In this document: piece by piece, positions 1 to 12,535 of the stretch | How the letters are laid out: each line of letters starts with the position of its first letter | Numbering within the stretch: position 1 is the first letter of the stretch | Translations under genes and position numbers: made by a program | Notes under the pieces: model-generated | Databases searched by the model: none | What the model was told of the DNA's origin: nothing | Seen by the model: the letters and a program-made list of their open reading frames with translations, nothing else | NCBI RefSeq assembly: GCF_022965805.1 | Contig: NC_133108.1 | Span: forward strand, 42,354,051 to 42,418,050 | Reading direction: 5' to 3' | DNA length: 64,000 bases | DNA from: Primulina eburnea | Taxonomy: Eukaryota > Streptophyta > Magnoliopsida > Lamiales > Gesneriaceae

Positions 1-578
1 AATTATTACAGAATTTTCAATACATTTAATAATTAACTATTTTTTGCAAATTTAAATATTAATTTGAATTTAAATTGTTATTAAATATTTATGACATATG
101 TATGTTATGTATCGAAAATGAAAGGGGAAAAAGGCACATACGTACTTTAATAGTTAGTTTAATTTAAACTAATTATTGATAGATATTTGGTACAGGCGTA
201 TCTAACAAAATATTCACGTATACGAAATAAACAACCCATCAAAATGAAATTCCTCGACAAATTTCATCACGTACGCCTGTAGAAAAAATCAACTCTTTAT
301 CTGTTCTCACACTTGGTTGCGTATTTCTTTTAAACTTTGCATTGCATTAAATTTGTAATTGTGCATTTTATTCAATTTATAAATTTTATTTCATTACTTA
401 ATTTCACAAAATTCACTGTATACATTATATGGGAATAATTTTCATTCTACTATTGTCATTTTATATAATTGTTTTCCATCGATTAAAAAATAGAGATAAA
501 AAATCGAATTATGTCTTGTTAAGATTGAACCTTGTGTCTAAACTCATCTCAAAAGCTAGTTATATAAAAAAATTATTA

Positions 579-638
<60 letters not shown>

Positions 639-1009
639 CTCTCAAAAACATAATTCAGTCAATATGAAACACATTAACACACCAAAACATAATTCAATCA
701 ATATGAAACACATTAACACACCCGTCACGGACATGGATGAACAACAACACATAACAATGGATCTTTAACTCTGAATATCAAGTTAAAATTACTGTGTATG
801 TATGTCATGTATTGTCGAATAATCCAGTTTTTTAGACGACAAATCTGATACATCATATGTTAATTATTTATTGATGCGCATGTTATTTATGAAAAAGTAA
901 TACTCGCAAGTAACAAATAAAACAACTTTGTTTCCCTTAATTTCCATTAATTCCTTCATTGTGTTTCATATTTATACGTAGAATTATAATGAACTCCACC
1001 GCATTAATT
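1..1009. other. AT-rich intergenic DNA
   Basis: Holds one TA microsatellite and a short direct repeat (AACATAATTCARTCAATATG) at about 648-720. No gene seen. Confidence 0.7.
581..637. repeat. (TA)n microsatellite
   Basis: About 28 perfect TA units. An apparent 69-residue frame across it (429-638) is a product of the repeat. Confidence 0.95.
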
Positions 1010-1900
1010 CTTTCATTGTATGGGTTGCCTTGATTAGATGACCTTGGGTGGTCTGTCTTAGTCTGCCCTGGTGATCTGGTCTGATCTCTCGGGTGGTATG
1101 GCTTGTCTTGTTCTTCCAGGCAGGGGCGGATTTAGTGTAGGGCGAACGGGGGCCACGGCCCCCCCAAAAATTTTTTAAAAAAAATTTTAGCGACGGTTGT
1201 TTCAAAAACCGTCGCTTATTGAGAAAACCGTCGCAACATAAACTAAGCGGCCCCCCCAAAAAATTTTAAAAAAATTTTTTAGCGACGGGTGTAACTAAAA
1301 TCGTCGCAAATTTTGCGACGGTTTCTTAAAACGTCGCCATATAGCGACGGTTTTGTGAAAAATCCGTCGCAAAATAAATTAAGTGGCCCCCCCAGTGTCC
1401 ACATCCTAGATCCGCCCCTGCTTCCAGGGCAATCTGGCATGGTCTCCCGATTGATCTGACCCGGTTTCTCGGATGCTCTGGCCTGCCTTGGTGGGATGAC
1501 CACTAGTCAGACAATCTGCACACACTCAACAAGATAATGTCAGTGGGACGCTGGAAAGATTTTCGACGTAGCCACTCCGACATTCAAGTCAGTATAAAAT
1601 TCACCAAGTATAGAGAGAATTTATTGAATGACGTAGATTGTCATGTCTCTCAAATGAGCAAACATGTGTATTTATAGGGGAGAAGATGACCTCGATTATA
1701 GTGCATGTATGCTATTCCTGATTACACATATGCACATGTCATGTCTTCTAACGACTGTTCATGCCATGTCTTTTGTCAGTAGGCATGGTAACCCATACTG
1801 GTGATTAAGTGACCCGAACCCTAGTCGGGAGTGAGGACATTGGTCAGATGAGGGGACTCTGATCAGACTAGAGGACCCTGTATAAATTTTATCCATGTTT
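1010..1900. repeat. Possible LTR fragment hosting the hAT MITE
   Basis: Outside the MITE this stretch is GC-richer than its surroundings. A section near 1560-1680 (CCGACATTCAAGTCAGTATAAA, a later TATTTATAGGGG) recalls the promoter region of Gypsy-class LTRs. There is no PBS, PPT, second LTR or gag-pol frame nearby, so this is a weak call. Confidence 0.3.
1121..1420. mobile_element. hAT-type MITE, 300 bp, with GCGACGG hairpins
   Basis: Terminal inverted repeats CAGGGGCGGATTTA and TAGATCCGCCCCTG are flanked by perfect 8-bp duplications CTTCCAGG (1113-1120 and 1421-1428). There is no coding capacity. The interior has a G/C-run palindrome about 30 nt from the left end and several inverted GCGACGG/CCGTCGC pairs that can fold into hairpins. 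The first ten bases match the left end of the hAT element at 31305. Confidence 0.92.
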
Positions 1901-3940
1901 TACTCTTTCAAACAAATTAGAATTTGGCTCAATTAAGTTTTCTCTTTCCGCCGGAATATAAGAATGATCTGAACCATTCCCAGAGTATCACAAACCTTCC
2001 TAATATAAGTTGTTCGTGCACACTTCTAATTTAAATAGTTGAAATACAGGTGGGCACGTTAGGAAGTTCTACCAAAAATTTACTAAAAATCCTTTTAAAA
2101 TCAATGAGATTTTTAAAACGAGCCATTCGCCCACATCTACATTTCCTCATCATATTCGTAAGTCAACCCCAACTCGTTCCTCTATTTTATCTATTTTACA
2201 GCCCTATTAACTTCAAAATATTACAATTTATGCACTAATTACAAAACTCATCTCCAACTAGTTTTATTACTTAATTTAAATAACTAATTAAGTTGATTCA
2301 AACGATTAATTCAATTATCTTAAACGGTTAATTCTAATATGTAATTTAGCGTAATTAAAAAAAAACTTTTAATCCAATACCCATTTTTCATAATTTTATA
2401 AACTATATGCATGTGCTTAAATGGTATACTGGATTCAATTAAATATAAAACAATAATTAATTTCAGTATTTATTGACAAAACAAAATTAAAATTCCAAAA
2501 ACAATCTAAAGATATTATCGAAATCATCATCAAATTTAAAGTATGTCAAAATTAACTATTACAATAATTATTAAAACAAAAAAAAATTGTTGCTTTTCAG
2601 AAATAGCGTAGATCCAAACCTAGCTAACGCAGAAGAGTGCAACACCAAAAAGGAGAGCATCGGTCGGAATCATCCGTCCCTTGAAATACCGTCCGGTTGG
2701 AGAAGATCTCATGCAAAATGGTTTAAATATGTCATTGGTATTTTCGATGCAATGTTGTTTTTTCTAATAGTCGGATGCAACGAGGATGATGTTACTGAAT
2801 TTGCATAGAGTGCCGTGCACATCCATTTGATTTACTCGGGGGTCCTCAAAATTGAAATAAATAGCAATGTGTGTAATCTCAGCCCACGTGCCTCTGTATG
2901 GAAGCTGAAAGTGGGGAAAAAGTCCGCAGCAGCGTCGTGAACCTGACAGCAACTAGACGCTAAAGATTTCCATCTTTTGCAATAAACTGTTACCCACCAT
3001 TTTTTTTATTCACTCCCCTCCCTCGAAGACTGTGCGATATCAGTGAATCGGCTGGCTGTAATATTTTCTTTGTATCTAATTCTGAATTAAAAAAACAAAT
3101 ATATTAAACTGTGACATTGGAGATTGCATGTGATGCACATAGATCAGCGCAACCAAAAAGGAGGAGGATGGGAGTCAAACGGAGACAAAAGCTAACAAGG
3201 AAACAAATGAAAAGGGGCCAAAGAGGAAAAGGCTGCCACGCTATGATGCCGTTGAAAGCAAAATGTCAAACGCTACGTTGCATTATAGGAAACTGAGTTT
3301 GCTTCATTGTGTTACCTACTACACTTCTGATCACCATGTTGCGTCCTATCTCTACCTGCTCCTAAGCCCACCATTTATTATCCATCATACGCAAATTAAT
3401 AATATGATTCATTTTTTGAAAATTAATTTAAATATAATATACGAGGAAGTTAATCAATTAGTTAACGAGGCTTGTGTTTCGGTCTCTTGACTTAAAATTA
3501 AAATAAAATAATACGTTTTTGTTAACTTTTGAATTTTCCAAGTTCTTACAATTACCAAAAAATTGTAATAAAGTGTAACTCAAAATTTCTTTAGCGTACG
3601 TAACAAAGTTGAAGAATTGAAAATATTTTACACTCGTAGTGTGAAATTTCCTAAGACAAAAGTCAAATGCACGAGGACAAAAAGGATTGATACTCGAGAT
3701 TAGATACATTAAAGCATCCGTAATCTCTGTCGATGTTTTAATATTATCTATCTACTCAGGTGGAAGCTTGCACCACCACCATTGTACGACCACTAGAGCG
3801 ACAGCTAGGAAATTGATGTGCGGGGGAGGCGAGGAACTCCACAGAATCCCAATGCTTCTGTCTGAATCTTGGCGGCTCTTATCTCCTTGGATCCTCTTCT
3901 CATGAGCTATGGAGAAAAGATTAGTTTCCTATCCTCTGTC
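1901..3940. other. Upstream region of SCR, no gene recognised
   Basis: Low-coding AT-rich DNA. Parts of 2600-3300 are somewhat GC-richer and have short frames of 60-75 residues on both strands without domains. It may contain distal regulatory DNA of SCR. Confidence 0.6.
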
Positions 3941-3947
3941 TATATAA
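3941..3947 (+). promoter_or_regulatory. Possible TATA box of SCR
   Basis: TATATAA lies 60 nt before the chosen SCR start codon in otherwise mixed sequence. This would give a leader of only about 30 nt, which is short, and an out-of-frame ATG occurs at 3951. It may be the core promoter or a chance AT-rich word. Confidence 0.35.
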
Positions 3948-4006
3948 TCAATGATGAGACAAGAACATGATCAGAAAACCGTAACCTTGTTTTTGCCCTT
4001 GCTTAT

Positions 4007-6721
4007 ATGGCGGCGAAGGCTTTTGCTTTTGGGGCTATCGAGGCTGATAACATACGTGCAGCTCGCGGGGGAGACACTGCCGATCATTTGAGTAATTATT
4101 CCACCGCTCCATTGCAGGGCTGCAGCAAAATGGTCAGAAAGAGGGCTGCGTCGGAGATGGAACTCCAACAAGCCGTCAACGGGGGCAGATTCCTCCGCCG
4201 GTCGGCCGCTGGAACTGCGTCGCCGCCGACACCTCAGGGTGACTACGGGGATGTTACTAGTCTTCCTCTTCCTAACCCACCATCTCAACATTCAATACAA
4301 GCCCCCAGCTACTCCACGATGATGCAATCTAATTATAATAATGCCACGAATTTGAACACGAGGGCGGCGTCAGCCAGGTCAGACCCTTCATTTTCTTTTA
4401 TTCAAAATAATGTTTATTATGCCGCCGGAGCTAGTAGCACCACCGCCTTGACTAATTTCACGGACTCCTCTGCCGCCTCCTCTAGCTTACCATCTCAAAT
4501 CTCTTCTAGTACTCCTCCACTATGTGTTTTCTCGGGCTTGCCGTTGTTTCCTCCAGATGGAAGCCGAGGTGCAACTACCTTGCAGCTGTCTTCTGCTTCC
4601 ACCAGCTGCTCTAGTTTAGTCACGGAGGAGACCGCAACATGGATCGATGGAATCGTAAAAGATCTCATCCAAAGCTCCAACGTCTGCATTCCCCAACTCA
4701 TTCTCAACGTCCGGGAGATTATTCATCCCTGCAACCCTAATCTTGCCACCCTACTCGAGTATAGGCTCCGTTCACTCACTACACCCAGTGATGACGTTAG
4801 GAGTGGTAGAAAGTTGGACATGTTGCCGCCTCTCAATTTTGAAAGCCCTTCCGAGCTCAGATTGCATATGCACGCCGACAACAATAGTTTCTTGCTCTCA
4901 CATGGCCTTAACGCTGAGCCTATGATCAATCATGGCATAAGCTGGCCTCCCTGTAACACCCAGATCCACATTCAAAGCAATACTCCTAGGACGTCGAGTG
5001 CTCTTTCTTTTGCTTCCTCGCCGGTGACCATTGTTTCCAATTCTGATGAGATGCCTGAACAAGCTCAACCCCAGGACCAACACTTAGCGCATCAGCAGCG
5101 GCAGCTGAAGAGTCCGCCTGGAGACTCCACCACGAAACTAGCGAGAACAATCAACTCCGCTATCGAGACAATGAAGGAAAAGAAAGAGGAATATAGACAA
5201 CAGCAAAGAGACGAACAAGGCCTGCAACTTTTGACTTTACTCCTTCAGTGTGCGGAGGCGGTGTCAGTAGATAAATTGGAAGAAGCTAACAAGCTGCTTT
5301 TGGAGATCTCCCAACTCGCCACACCATTTGGCACGTCTGCCCAACGAGTTGCTGCTTACTTCTCAGAGGCAATGTCAGCCAGGCTAGTCAGCTCGTGCAT
5401 AGGGATATATGCTGCGTTGCCAACTGTGCCGCACAGCCAGAAGATGGCGACGGCTTTTCAAGTCTTCAATGGGATCAGCCCTTTTGTCAAGTTTTCGCAC
5501 TTCACTGCTAACCAGGCCATTCAAGAAGCGTTCGAGAGAGAAGATAGGGTTCACATAATAGACCTCGACATCATGCAAGGGCTACAGTGGCCAGGCCTCT
5601 TTCACATATTGGCATCTCGGCCCGGTGGTCCTCCTTTTGTTCGCCTAACAGGATTAGGAAACTCCGCCGAGGCTCTCGAAGCAACAGGAAAGCGCTTGTC
5701 AGATTTTGCGGATAAATTGGGGCTGCCATTCGAGTTTTCGCCTATAACCGAAAAAGTTGGCAACCTCAACCCAGAGAATTTAAATGTGAGCAGCAGGGAG
5801 GCTGTTGCGGTTCACTGGTTGCAGCATTCGCTATACGATGTCACTGGCTCCGACGCCAATACGTTATGGTTCTTGCAAAGGTATCTGCAATTACCTCCTC
5901 TTTTATTACTTCCTAATCTGTTCCCACGTATTTGTCATAAGTTACTGATTATCGCCTCAACTAACTAAGATTTGATAATATTAACTTATGAAAATTTATA
6001 GGAAAGAAACACCAGCAATAATTCTAGTTATCTTATGCTTGCATGTTCGCATTGAACTTGAAGAGGAGCAAGTTACGGATTAGTACCTCATGTTTATTTA
6101 GTGTTTTTGTAATAGATAATTGGGACCTGTTATCCTTGTAATGCACGTAGACTACAGACTGGTGTGAATGATTTGGCACAGTTGATGATGATTCTCTGTG
6201 GTCCATGCATTAAGTTTTACCACATTGTAGAAATCTATTTGATATTTTACTGTTTCTAATACTCGGAAGCCTAACGCAGAGTATCCCCTAAAGTGGTCAC
6301 AGTCGTCGAGCAAGACTTGAGCCATGCAGGTTCTTTCCTGGGAAGATTCGTCGAAGCGATTCATTACTACTCGGCCTTGTTCGACTCTCTTGGAGCTTGC
6401 TACGGGGAAGAGAGCGAAGAAAGGCATGCAGTGGAGCAGCAACTGTTGTCCAGGGAGATAAAGAACGTGTTGGGCGTCGGGGGTCCATCGAGAAGAGGGG
6501 AGGCCAAGTTCACAAATTGGAGAGAAAAGCTTCAGCAATCTGGCTTTAAAGGTATATCGTTGGCAGGCAATGCCGCTGCCCAAGCCACTCTCTTGCTTGG
6601 AATGTTCCCTAGTTCTGATGGCTACACTCTGGTGGAGGATAAGGGCTCCCTTAAGCTTGGTTGGAAAGATCTGTGTTTGCTCACTGCATCGGCCTGGAGG
6701 CCTTCCTTGTCCACCGAGTAG
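4007..6721 (+). CDS. SCR: SCARECROW, GRAS-family transcription factor
   Basis: Exons 4007-5880 and 6280-6721 join in phase 2 (donor AAG|GTATCT, acceptor GCAG|A) to give 771 residues. The single 399-bp intron sits at the same place as I recall for Arabidopsis SCR, inside the LWxLQR segment. The C-terminal GRAS domain is complete: leucine-rich region ([12 protein letters not shown]), VHIID at residues 515-519, then PFYRE- and RVER-like segments, and a SAW end (LTASAW) near the C-terminus. A conserved N-terminal block, [11 protein letters not shown], begins at residue 42, preceded in the same frame by MAAKAF, which I take as the start. SCR acts in the nucleus with SHORT-ROOT to specify endodermis and the stem-cell niche. 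The protein is about 120 residues longer than Arabidopsis SCR (653), through Ser/Thr/Gln-rich insertions before the GRAS domain. The domain match leaves little doubt; the exact start is less sure. Confidence 0.96.
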
Positions 6722-8058
6722 CAGCTACCCCACCAAACTGGGACACGATGTTACAGTATCTTCTCCATTTCTTCAGTATTTGGAGAGTTTCCGATTGAAG
6801 AACTAAAGACTATTCATGTTTAGTGCTGTTGAACATATATGAAATTAATTTAAGTTGCGCCACGCCGAATTTCCCTTTTTTTCTAGTTTTAATCTCCAAT
6901 GGAAAAATATATTTTATACATATCTAAATAATTTTGAGAATTAGGTGTTAATCCCTAAATCAAATAAAATTAGACCACTCCATAAATATTCTTTTTGTAG
7001 AATATATAAACTTTACATTAAAAGCCAACACATTTGTACTAGTAAGAAAATGAAAGTAAAATTATTAAAGCTACCTGGCAAATAAATTTTACTGGGAGAG
7101 GAAATGCAGTATCCAAGTATTTTTCTAAAAATGCTTCCACTTGTGGTGCATTTTTATTATATACTATTTTATTAAGTTTGAGACTTTCAAAATGAAAAAC
7201 TTTTGATGTCATTATTTGTTCTAATATTTGTATATATTAATAAAGTGTTAAAATTGTAATGTAAATTATACGTAATTTAGCGAATATAATCTTTCTTTCT
7301 TAAGAAAAAAGTTATAGGTTTAATTATTTCTTAGTCGTCGAGTGCTGGCTTCCCCCAGCAAATGTGATCAAAGTGAAAGCTCAAGTTTCTCTTTGAAAAC
7401 CCCTTCTAACATAATCACCCCAATCACTTCCCCATTTCTTGGAAGTGTTTCACGAATTTTCTGTCGTATTAAGATATAACCTTGATTATGTTTATTTTTT
7501 GTATTTTTTGTTGGGTTTTCTTTTGGCACGCTAAAATATGATGTAAATAGTTTTTTTTTGGTAAGATCGTATTTTATATCATCCTATGCAATTTCAATTT
7601 GTTTCTGGTTTTAGAATTTTATATATTTTTAATTCTCAATGTTATAAATAGTCCAACTATAATTACAAAATTGCATTAAAATCATAAAATTACACGTAGA
7701 GAAAAAATAAAACATTTAAATATAGAGCATTCAATAGCTCTTCTAATTTACTTTAGTAAGATCAAAATATTTCATCTTGGCTTTCTACTATTGTAACTCA
7801 GGATTTATCGATTTGATGTTATGAATGTTTATTTCTAAAAAAAAGATGGATTATTTCAGAAAATTAATATAAGAGTTATATTTTATCCTTTAAGTGATAT
7901 AAATTACTACAATCAATCTATATTGTAGCACTAATTCATTATCATTTTAGACTATTAGTTATATATCCGGTGGAATAATTAGACTATAGTTACTTATATA
8001 TTAGGTGAAATAAATATAAAATTTTGATATTTTATTTTTGCCCTTACAAAAATTAGGA
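6722..8058. other. AT-rich intergenic DNA after SCR
   Basis: SCR 3' UTR is expected at the start. Nothing else is recognised. Confidence 0.6.

Positions 8059-8151
<93 letters not shown>
8059..8151. repeat. Compound (CA)n(TA)n microsatellite
   Basis: About 16 CA units run directly into about 29 TA units. Confidence 0.96.
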
Positions 8152-8154
<3 letters not shown>

Positions 8155-8236
8155 TGAGTTTTTTGATTTGTATTGATAAGAAAGTTCTTTTTATCTCGTG
8201 ACAATTAGAAAGCATAACTCATGATCCACACTTTTA

Positions 8237-8380
8237 TTTAGATATAGATATAGATTAAAAAAAATTTATTTTTATTATCAAACATATATTTATTTTAATG
8301 TATCATTATTTAGATATAGATATAGATTAAAAAAAATTTATTTTTATTATCAAACATATATTTATTTTAATGTATCATTG
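8237..8380. repeat. Tandem duplication of a 72-bp unit
   Basis: 8237-8308 and 8309-8380 are nearly identical, each holding TTTAGATATAGATATAGATT and ending TTTTAATGTATCATT. The low divergence means a recent duplication. Confidence 0.88.
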
Positions 8381-8383
8381 TTA

Positions 8384-8785
8384 GGCAAAAACTTATGTGA
8401 AACAGTCTCACGGATCATAATCTATGAGACGGTCTCGTGGGTCGTATTTGTGAGACTAATATCTTATTTGGGTCACTCATGAAAAAATATTATTTTTTAT
8501 GTTAAAAGTATTACTTTTTAGTCAAAAACTTGTGTGAGACTGTCTCACGGGTCGAATTTGTGAGACGAATCTCTTATTTGGGTTATCCATGAAAAAATAT
8601 AATTTTTTTTATGCTAAGAGTATTACTTTTTATTGTGAATATGAATAGGGTTGACCCGTCTCACAGATTAATATCCGTGAGACGGTCTCACATGATACCC
8701 ACTCTACTTTTTATTGTGAATATGGGTAGGGTTGACCCGTCTCACATATTATGATCCGTGAGACGGTCTCACATGAGACTCGCTC
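8384..8785 (+). mobile_element. Nested pair of 9-bp-TSD MITEs
   Basis: An outer copy (8384-8520 plus 8705-8785) is split by an inner 184-bp copy at 8521-8704. The inner copy is flanked by the perfect 9-bp duplication TACTTTTTA (8512-8520 and 8705-8713). Both start with (G)NCAAAAACTT, carry GTGAGACNGTCTCAC near each end and finish with CTC. The 9-bp duplication suggests the Mutator superfamily. Confidence 0.88.
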
Positions 8786-10354
8786 TTTTTGCTATTAGAT
8801 TTCTCAAAAATTATGTAGAAACTTTTTATCAATTATTCTAACAATGCACAATTTAAAAGGATAATATAAAATTTACAAAGAAAAACTTTATCATTCTTTT
8901 GCACTTTTATAAGTATAGTATATAATATATATTTTTTTAATTTTTTTCTTTTAATATTTTTAATGAAAAATATATTTTCTATTCAAAAAGATATTATTTT
9001 AATATTTTTCATTTAATTATGTATCAAGAAAATGTTATTTCTTAAATGTATTTTTATTATCAAATATATATTCAATTTTTACGTAATATTATTTTTAAAG
9101 TTTCTTATATAACAATTTCCTATTAAAAAATTAAAAACACTAATATGATCCTCGTATGTTTAATGAGGTCAAAAAATTAAATACACTAATTAAATGAATA
9201 AGCAATCCATTAATTTCTACAAATTCAATATCTCAAATTGGACCCTAAATTTTATATACTTCTTTCATCAATTCTCGTGCAATTGATACAAACAATATAT
9301 AATTTTTTAACAATATAATAAAATCACAATACAAAAACTTTGTTTATCATCCACATTTCTATAAGTGTACAGATAATTAAAAGCTTTAATGGCAATGGCA
9401 TTTGGGATTAGTTTAAAAGTCAATAACAAATATATTCCTGATAACAAAAGAACAAATATATCATGGTATTTTAGACTAATTGTTCTAAATTCTTAATTAC
9501 GATTTCTAATGAATTTTTGTTATTGGTAAATGTCGATATTTAATGTACGTGATTATAGCTTAAGAATAATCTTATTATTTCGGGATTGATTTAATATTAA
9601 TTGGGATTTGTACTTGTTCAGAATATTATATTTAAACTCTCGGCAGTTTGACAATAGAAAGATATCCTTTTTATATAATATATACTAAAAAATATACACC
9701 ATTTAATATTATATTATTATAATGTATAATAATCGAGTTAGTCCATAATTATGATGTGGAACTAAACTAAAATAAATATGAGTAGGTCTCTTGTGAGACG
9801 ATCTCATGAATCTTTATCTATGAGACATGTCAATCCTACCGATATTCACATTAAAAATAATATTTCTTCATGGATGACCCCAATAAGATATTCGTCATAT
9901 AGTTATACAAAAACCTAATTTCCAAATTAAATAATTTAATATAAATTGTGACGTCTACATTATTAATGTTATTTTTATTTAATAATTGTAATTATTCAAT
10001 TAGTTTATTTCTCTTTTTAAGATGGCAGATTATTTGAATTTTTTCTAGTCGTTCTTTTTAAATATTTTTTTTATTAATTGGCAATATTAAAGCATTTTCA
10101 AACTGCCATTAGTTTCTCAGCTATTTTTTCAGTTTTCTACACTGCACGGCCAAACAAACCGCTACTGTAGCTGTCATACCTACCTCTTCTCTGCATGTCC
10201 GATCGATATTCATCCTCTCCGTGAAATTTCCCGGCGAGTCTTTTTCTTTATTATTCCAAGAAATGGCGGAGTCCAGTATATGATATTTGAATCGGTGATT
10301 GAAAGCTCGATATTCTAGTGAGTATTTTTCTTTAGTTACTCCACGCCTGAAACA
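8786..10354. other. AT-rich intergenic DNA before the F-box gene
   Basis: Apart from the degenerate MITE at 9780 nothing is seen. From about 10130 the base composition rises toward the leader of the F-box gene. Confidence 0.6.
9780..9915 (-). mobile_element. Degenerate minus-strand copy of the 9-bp-TSD MITE
   Basis: It reads GAGTAGGTCTCTTGTGAGACGATC at the left and ACAAAAACC at the right, the reverse of the family layout. It has lost part of one end and diverged, and no clear target duplication remains. Confidence 0.7.
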
Positions 10355-12535
10355 ATGAAGGCTAACACCAGTATACTCCCGCCCACAATCGAAGATTTAC
10401 CGGAAGATATACTCGTCCATATACTCTCGTTTTTGCCGACTTTGGACGCAAATTGTACCAGCATACTGGCCCGGTCATGGCGCAATCTTTGGCACCAGGT
10501 ACCTGGACTTCGCTTTGATATTCTTCCTTTTTACAAGAAATCTTCGCAAATCTATTCCCCCGCTCGAGCTTCATTCGCGGACAGCGTATGGCGAGCATTT
10601 TTTCTACTACCACCCCACAGGCCTCTCAAATATTTTCAACTAGCTTTTCACCACGCGGATTTCGGAAACCGTGAAATGGAAATTCGCTCGTGGATTCGCA
10701 GCGCACTCAGACGTGGAGTTTTAAAACTAGAACTCCGTTTTTACAGCCAACCTTGGATGGAGGTCAGACCACGGACATGGAGGACATATTTTGAAGACTG
10801 GAGATATATCGAAAACATGTCCGAGACATTTGAGTTCTTGTTCTTAAATATTATGAACAGCTCAGTCACGGAAGTTCAACTCCATAATTGTGCTTTTAGT
10901 TTCCCTTCCAATGTATCTGCGGGATTTGAATCCCTCAAGATATTGGTGCTACGTGATGTGCTGTTGACTCACAAGCACCAGATAGAATGTTTGGTGTTAT
11001 TATGCGTCAATCTCGAAATATTGCAATTGGAGTCGATACAGAATACAGGGGTGGATGAATTTCGCATTCACCTAAAAAGGCTTAAGAAATTAACACTGAA
11101 AGGCCATTTCAGGCTTGATGATTTTGATGATAGTGCTCTACTATTAATGGATATCGACACACCAGAACTTCTTTCATTGACAGTGGTCGATTTCGGTGTT
11201 GGGTTCAGCTCTATACGCCTCAATGTGCCATCATTGGTTGAAGCTGATTTCGATTTTTTCAGCAGAAGGTATTCCAGTAATTTCGATCTTTGGCATAGTT
11301 TCCTTATCTACTTTCAGGGTGTGGAGCGGCTGCGCATTCATAACATGTGGCGTTTTCCGGTAAACTATTCTCTTTCCATCGATCTTCAAGTAAACATGTA
11401 TTCACTCTAGTGTTGGATTGTGTTAGGGATCGATGCATGTATATGATATCGGCAAACTATTCTCCTTTGTTCATGTATACTAAATGCTAATTCGTAATTG
11501 GCAGCCGAAAATGCTGCCTACGTTCAGTTATCTCAAAAAATTGGAGCTGATTACTGGATTTGCCGAGAACGATCGACTCGGTATATTCGACTTTCTTGAA
11601 GCATCACCTATGCTTGAAATGATAATCATGGATTATGACCTCACAGTCGGCTGGTTTGATTACGATGGTTTTCATGACAATGATGTAAGTGATTTCATTT
11701 GTTCTACTAATTGTCGTCTATCTGATATTAATCATTGTTTTTTTGCCTGGTTAACATTGTAGGTACAGATGGATAACAATTTTATTGATCTCAAAATACC
11801 AAGACTTAAAGAAATTAAGTTGACAAATTACAGAAATAGCAGGAACGAGCGGTATTTGGTGGAGATGTTCAAGGCAAACAAAGTGATCTTGGAGAAGATC
11901 GTGGCTGTTCCGCCAAAATGTTTCGGTAAATCACCGTCGTCCCCGATAGTGCTTTGGGAATCCAAACCGCTTGCATTGGTACGTTTAAGTTTATGCGGTC
12001 CAATTACATCTTTCTTTCAATTTCATATGAATAATAGAGGAAATCATCATGCATATGTTCTGTTCTTAGCTGGGAACGAGAAAATACATCGCACTATTTA
12101 TTAATATGTTTGAAGAGTCTTGATTGTTGGTAGTTTGCGATGCTTTTTATTTGAATACTTGGTTTGACTCAAAATCTCTTTGCTCTGCATCTTCTGCTTC
12201 ATTGAAATTCTTCATTTCAACCTGATAATTTGCCCACAGCATGTTATCTTTTTGGATTATGTTCTATTATTCTTTGCTGCATAATCTGATGATTAAACAT
12301 GCATATTTTGAAATAATTCTTATTATGCTTTCCTTTTCAGAATTAGAACAAGATTCTTTATGTTATCTTTTTGGATTATGAATAGCTTATTGACAAATTA
12401 ACTTTGTGAGTCTGATTAACGAGACGAACCTATGACTAGTAGACATACATGTAGTCTGTATTGTGAATTTGACCAGATTGTTTTTACGATTTTCTATAGA
12501 TGGAAAACGTCCAAGAAGATCTGGAACACAATTGA
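10355..12535 (+). CDS. F-box/LRR (FBD-like) protein
   Basis: Proposed exons: 10355-11389, 11505-11684, 11763-11978 and a short last exon 12500-12535, all in phase 0, giving 488 residues. Residues about 12-50 form an F-box (IEDLPEDILVHILSFLP, then a conserved W and a GLRFD end). Leucine-rich repeat-like segments follow to about residue 400, and the third exon (PRLKEIKL ... VILEKIVAV) resembles an FBD region. Such proteins are substrate receptors of SCF ubiquitin ligases, with the F-box binding the SKP1/ASK adaptor; the substrate cannot be told from sequence. The first three exons are well supported by frame and by GTAAAC, GTAAGT and GTACGT donors. The last exon is weak: unspliced read-through would stop at 12104, and 12500-12548 is also open in other frames. 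Confidence 0.82.

Noticed and set aside
429..638. 69-residue frame ending in alternating Tyr-Ile
   Set aside because: It is a reading of the TA microsatellite and has no start context or domain.
1010..1503. Two minus-strand frames over the hAT MITE
   Set aside because: They translate the MITE and its flanks in different frames; no protein family.
2587..3490. Several 60-75 residue frames on both strands upstream of SCR
   Set aside because: No domains, no splice-consistent extension, low-complexity basic stretches.
7994..8215. 73-residue minus-strand frame
   Set aside because: Consists mostly of the compound CA/TA repeat.
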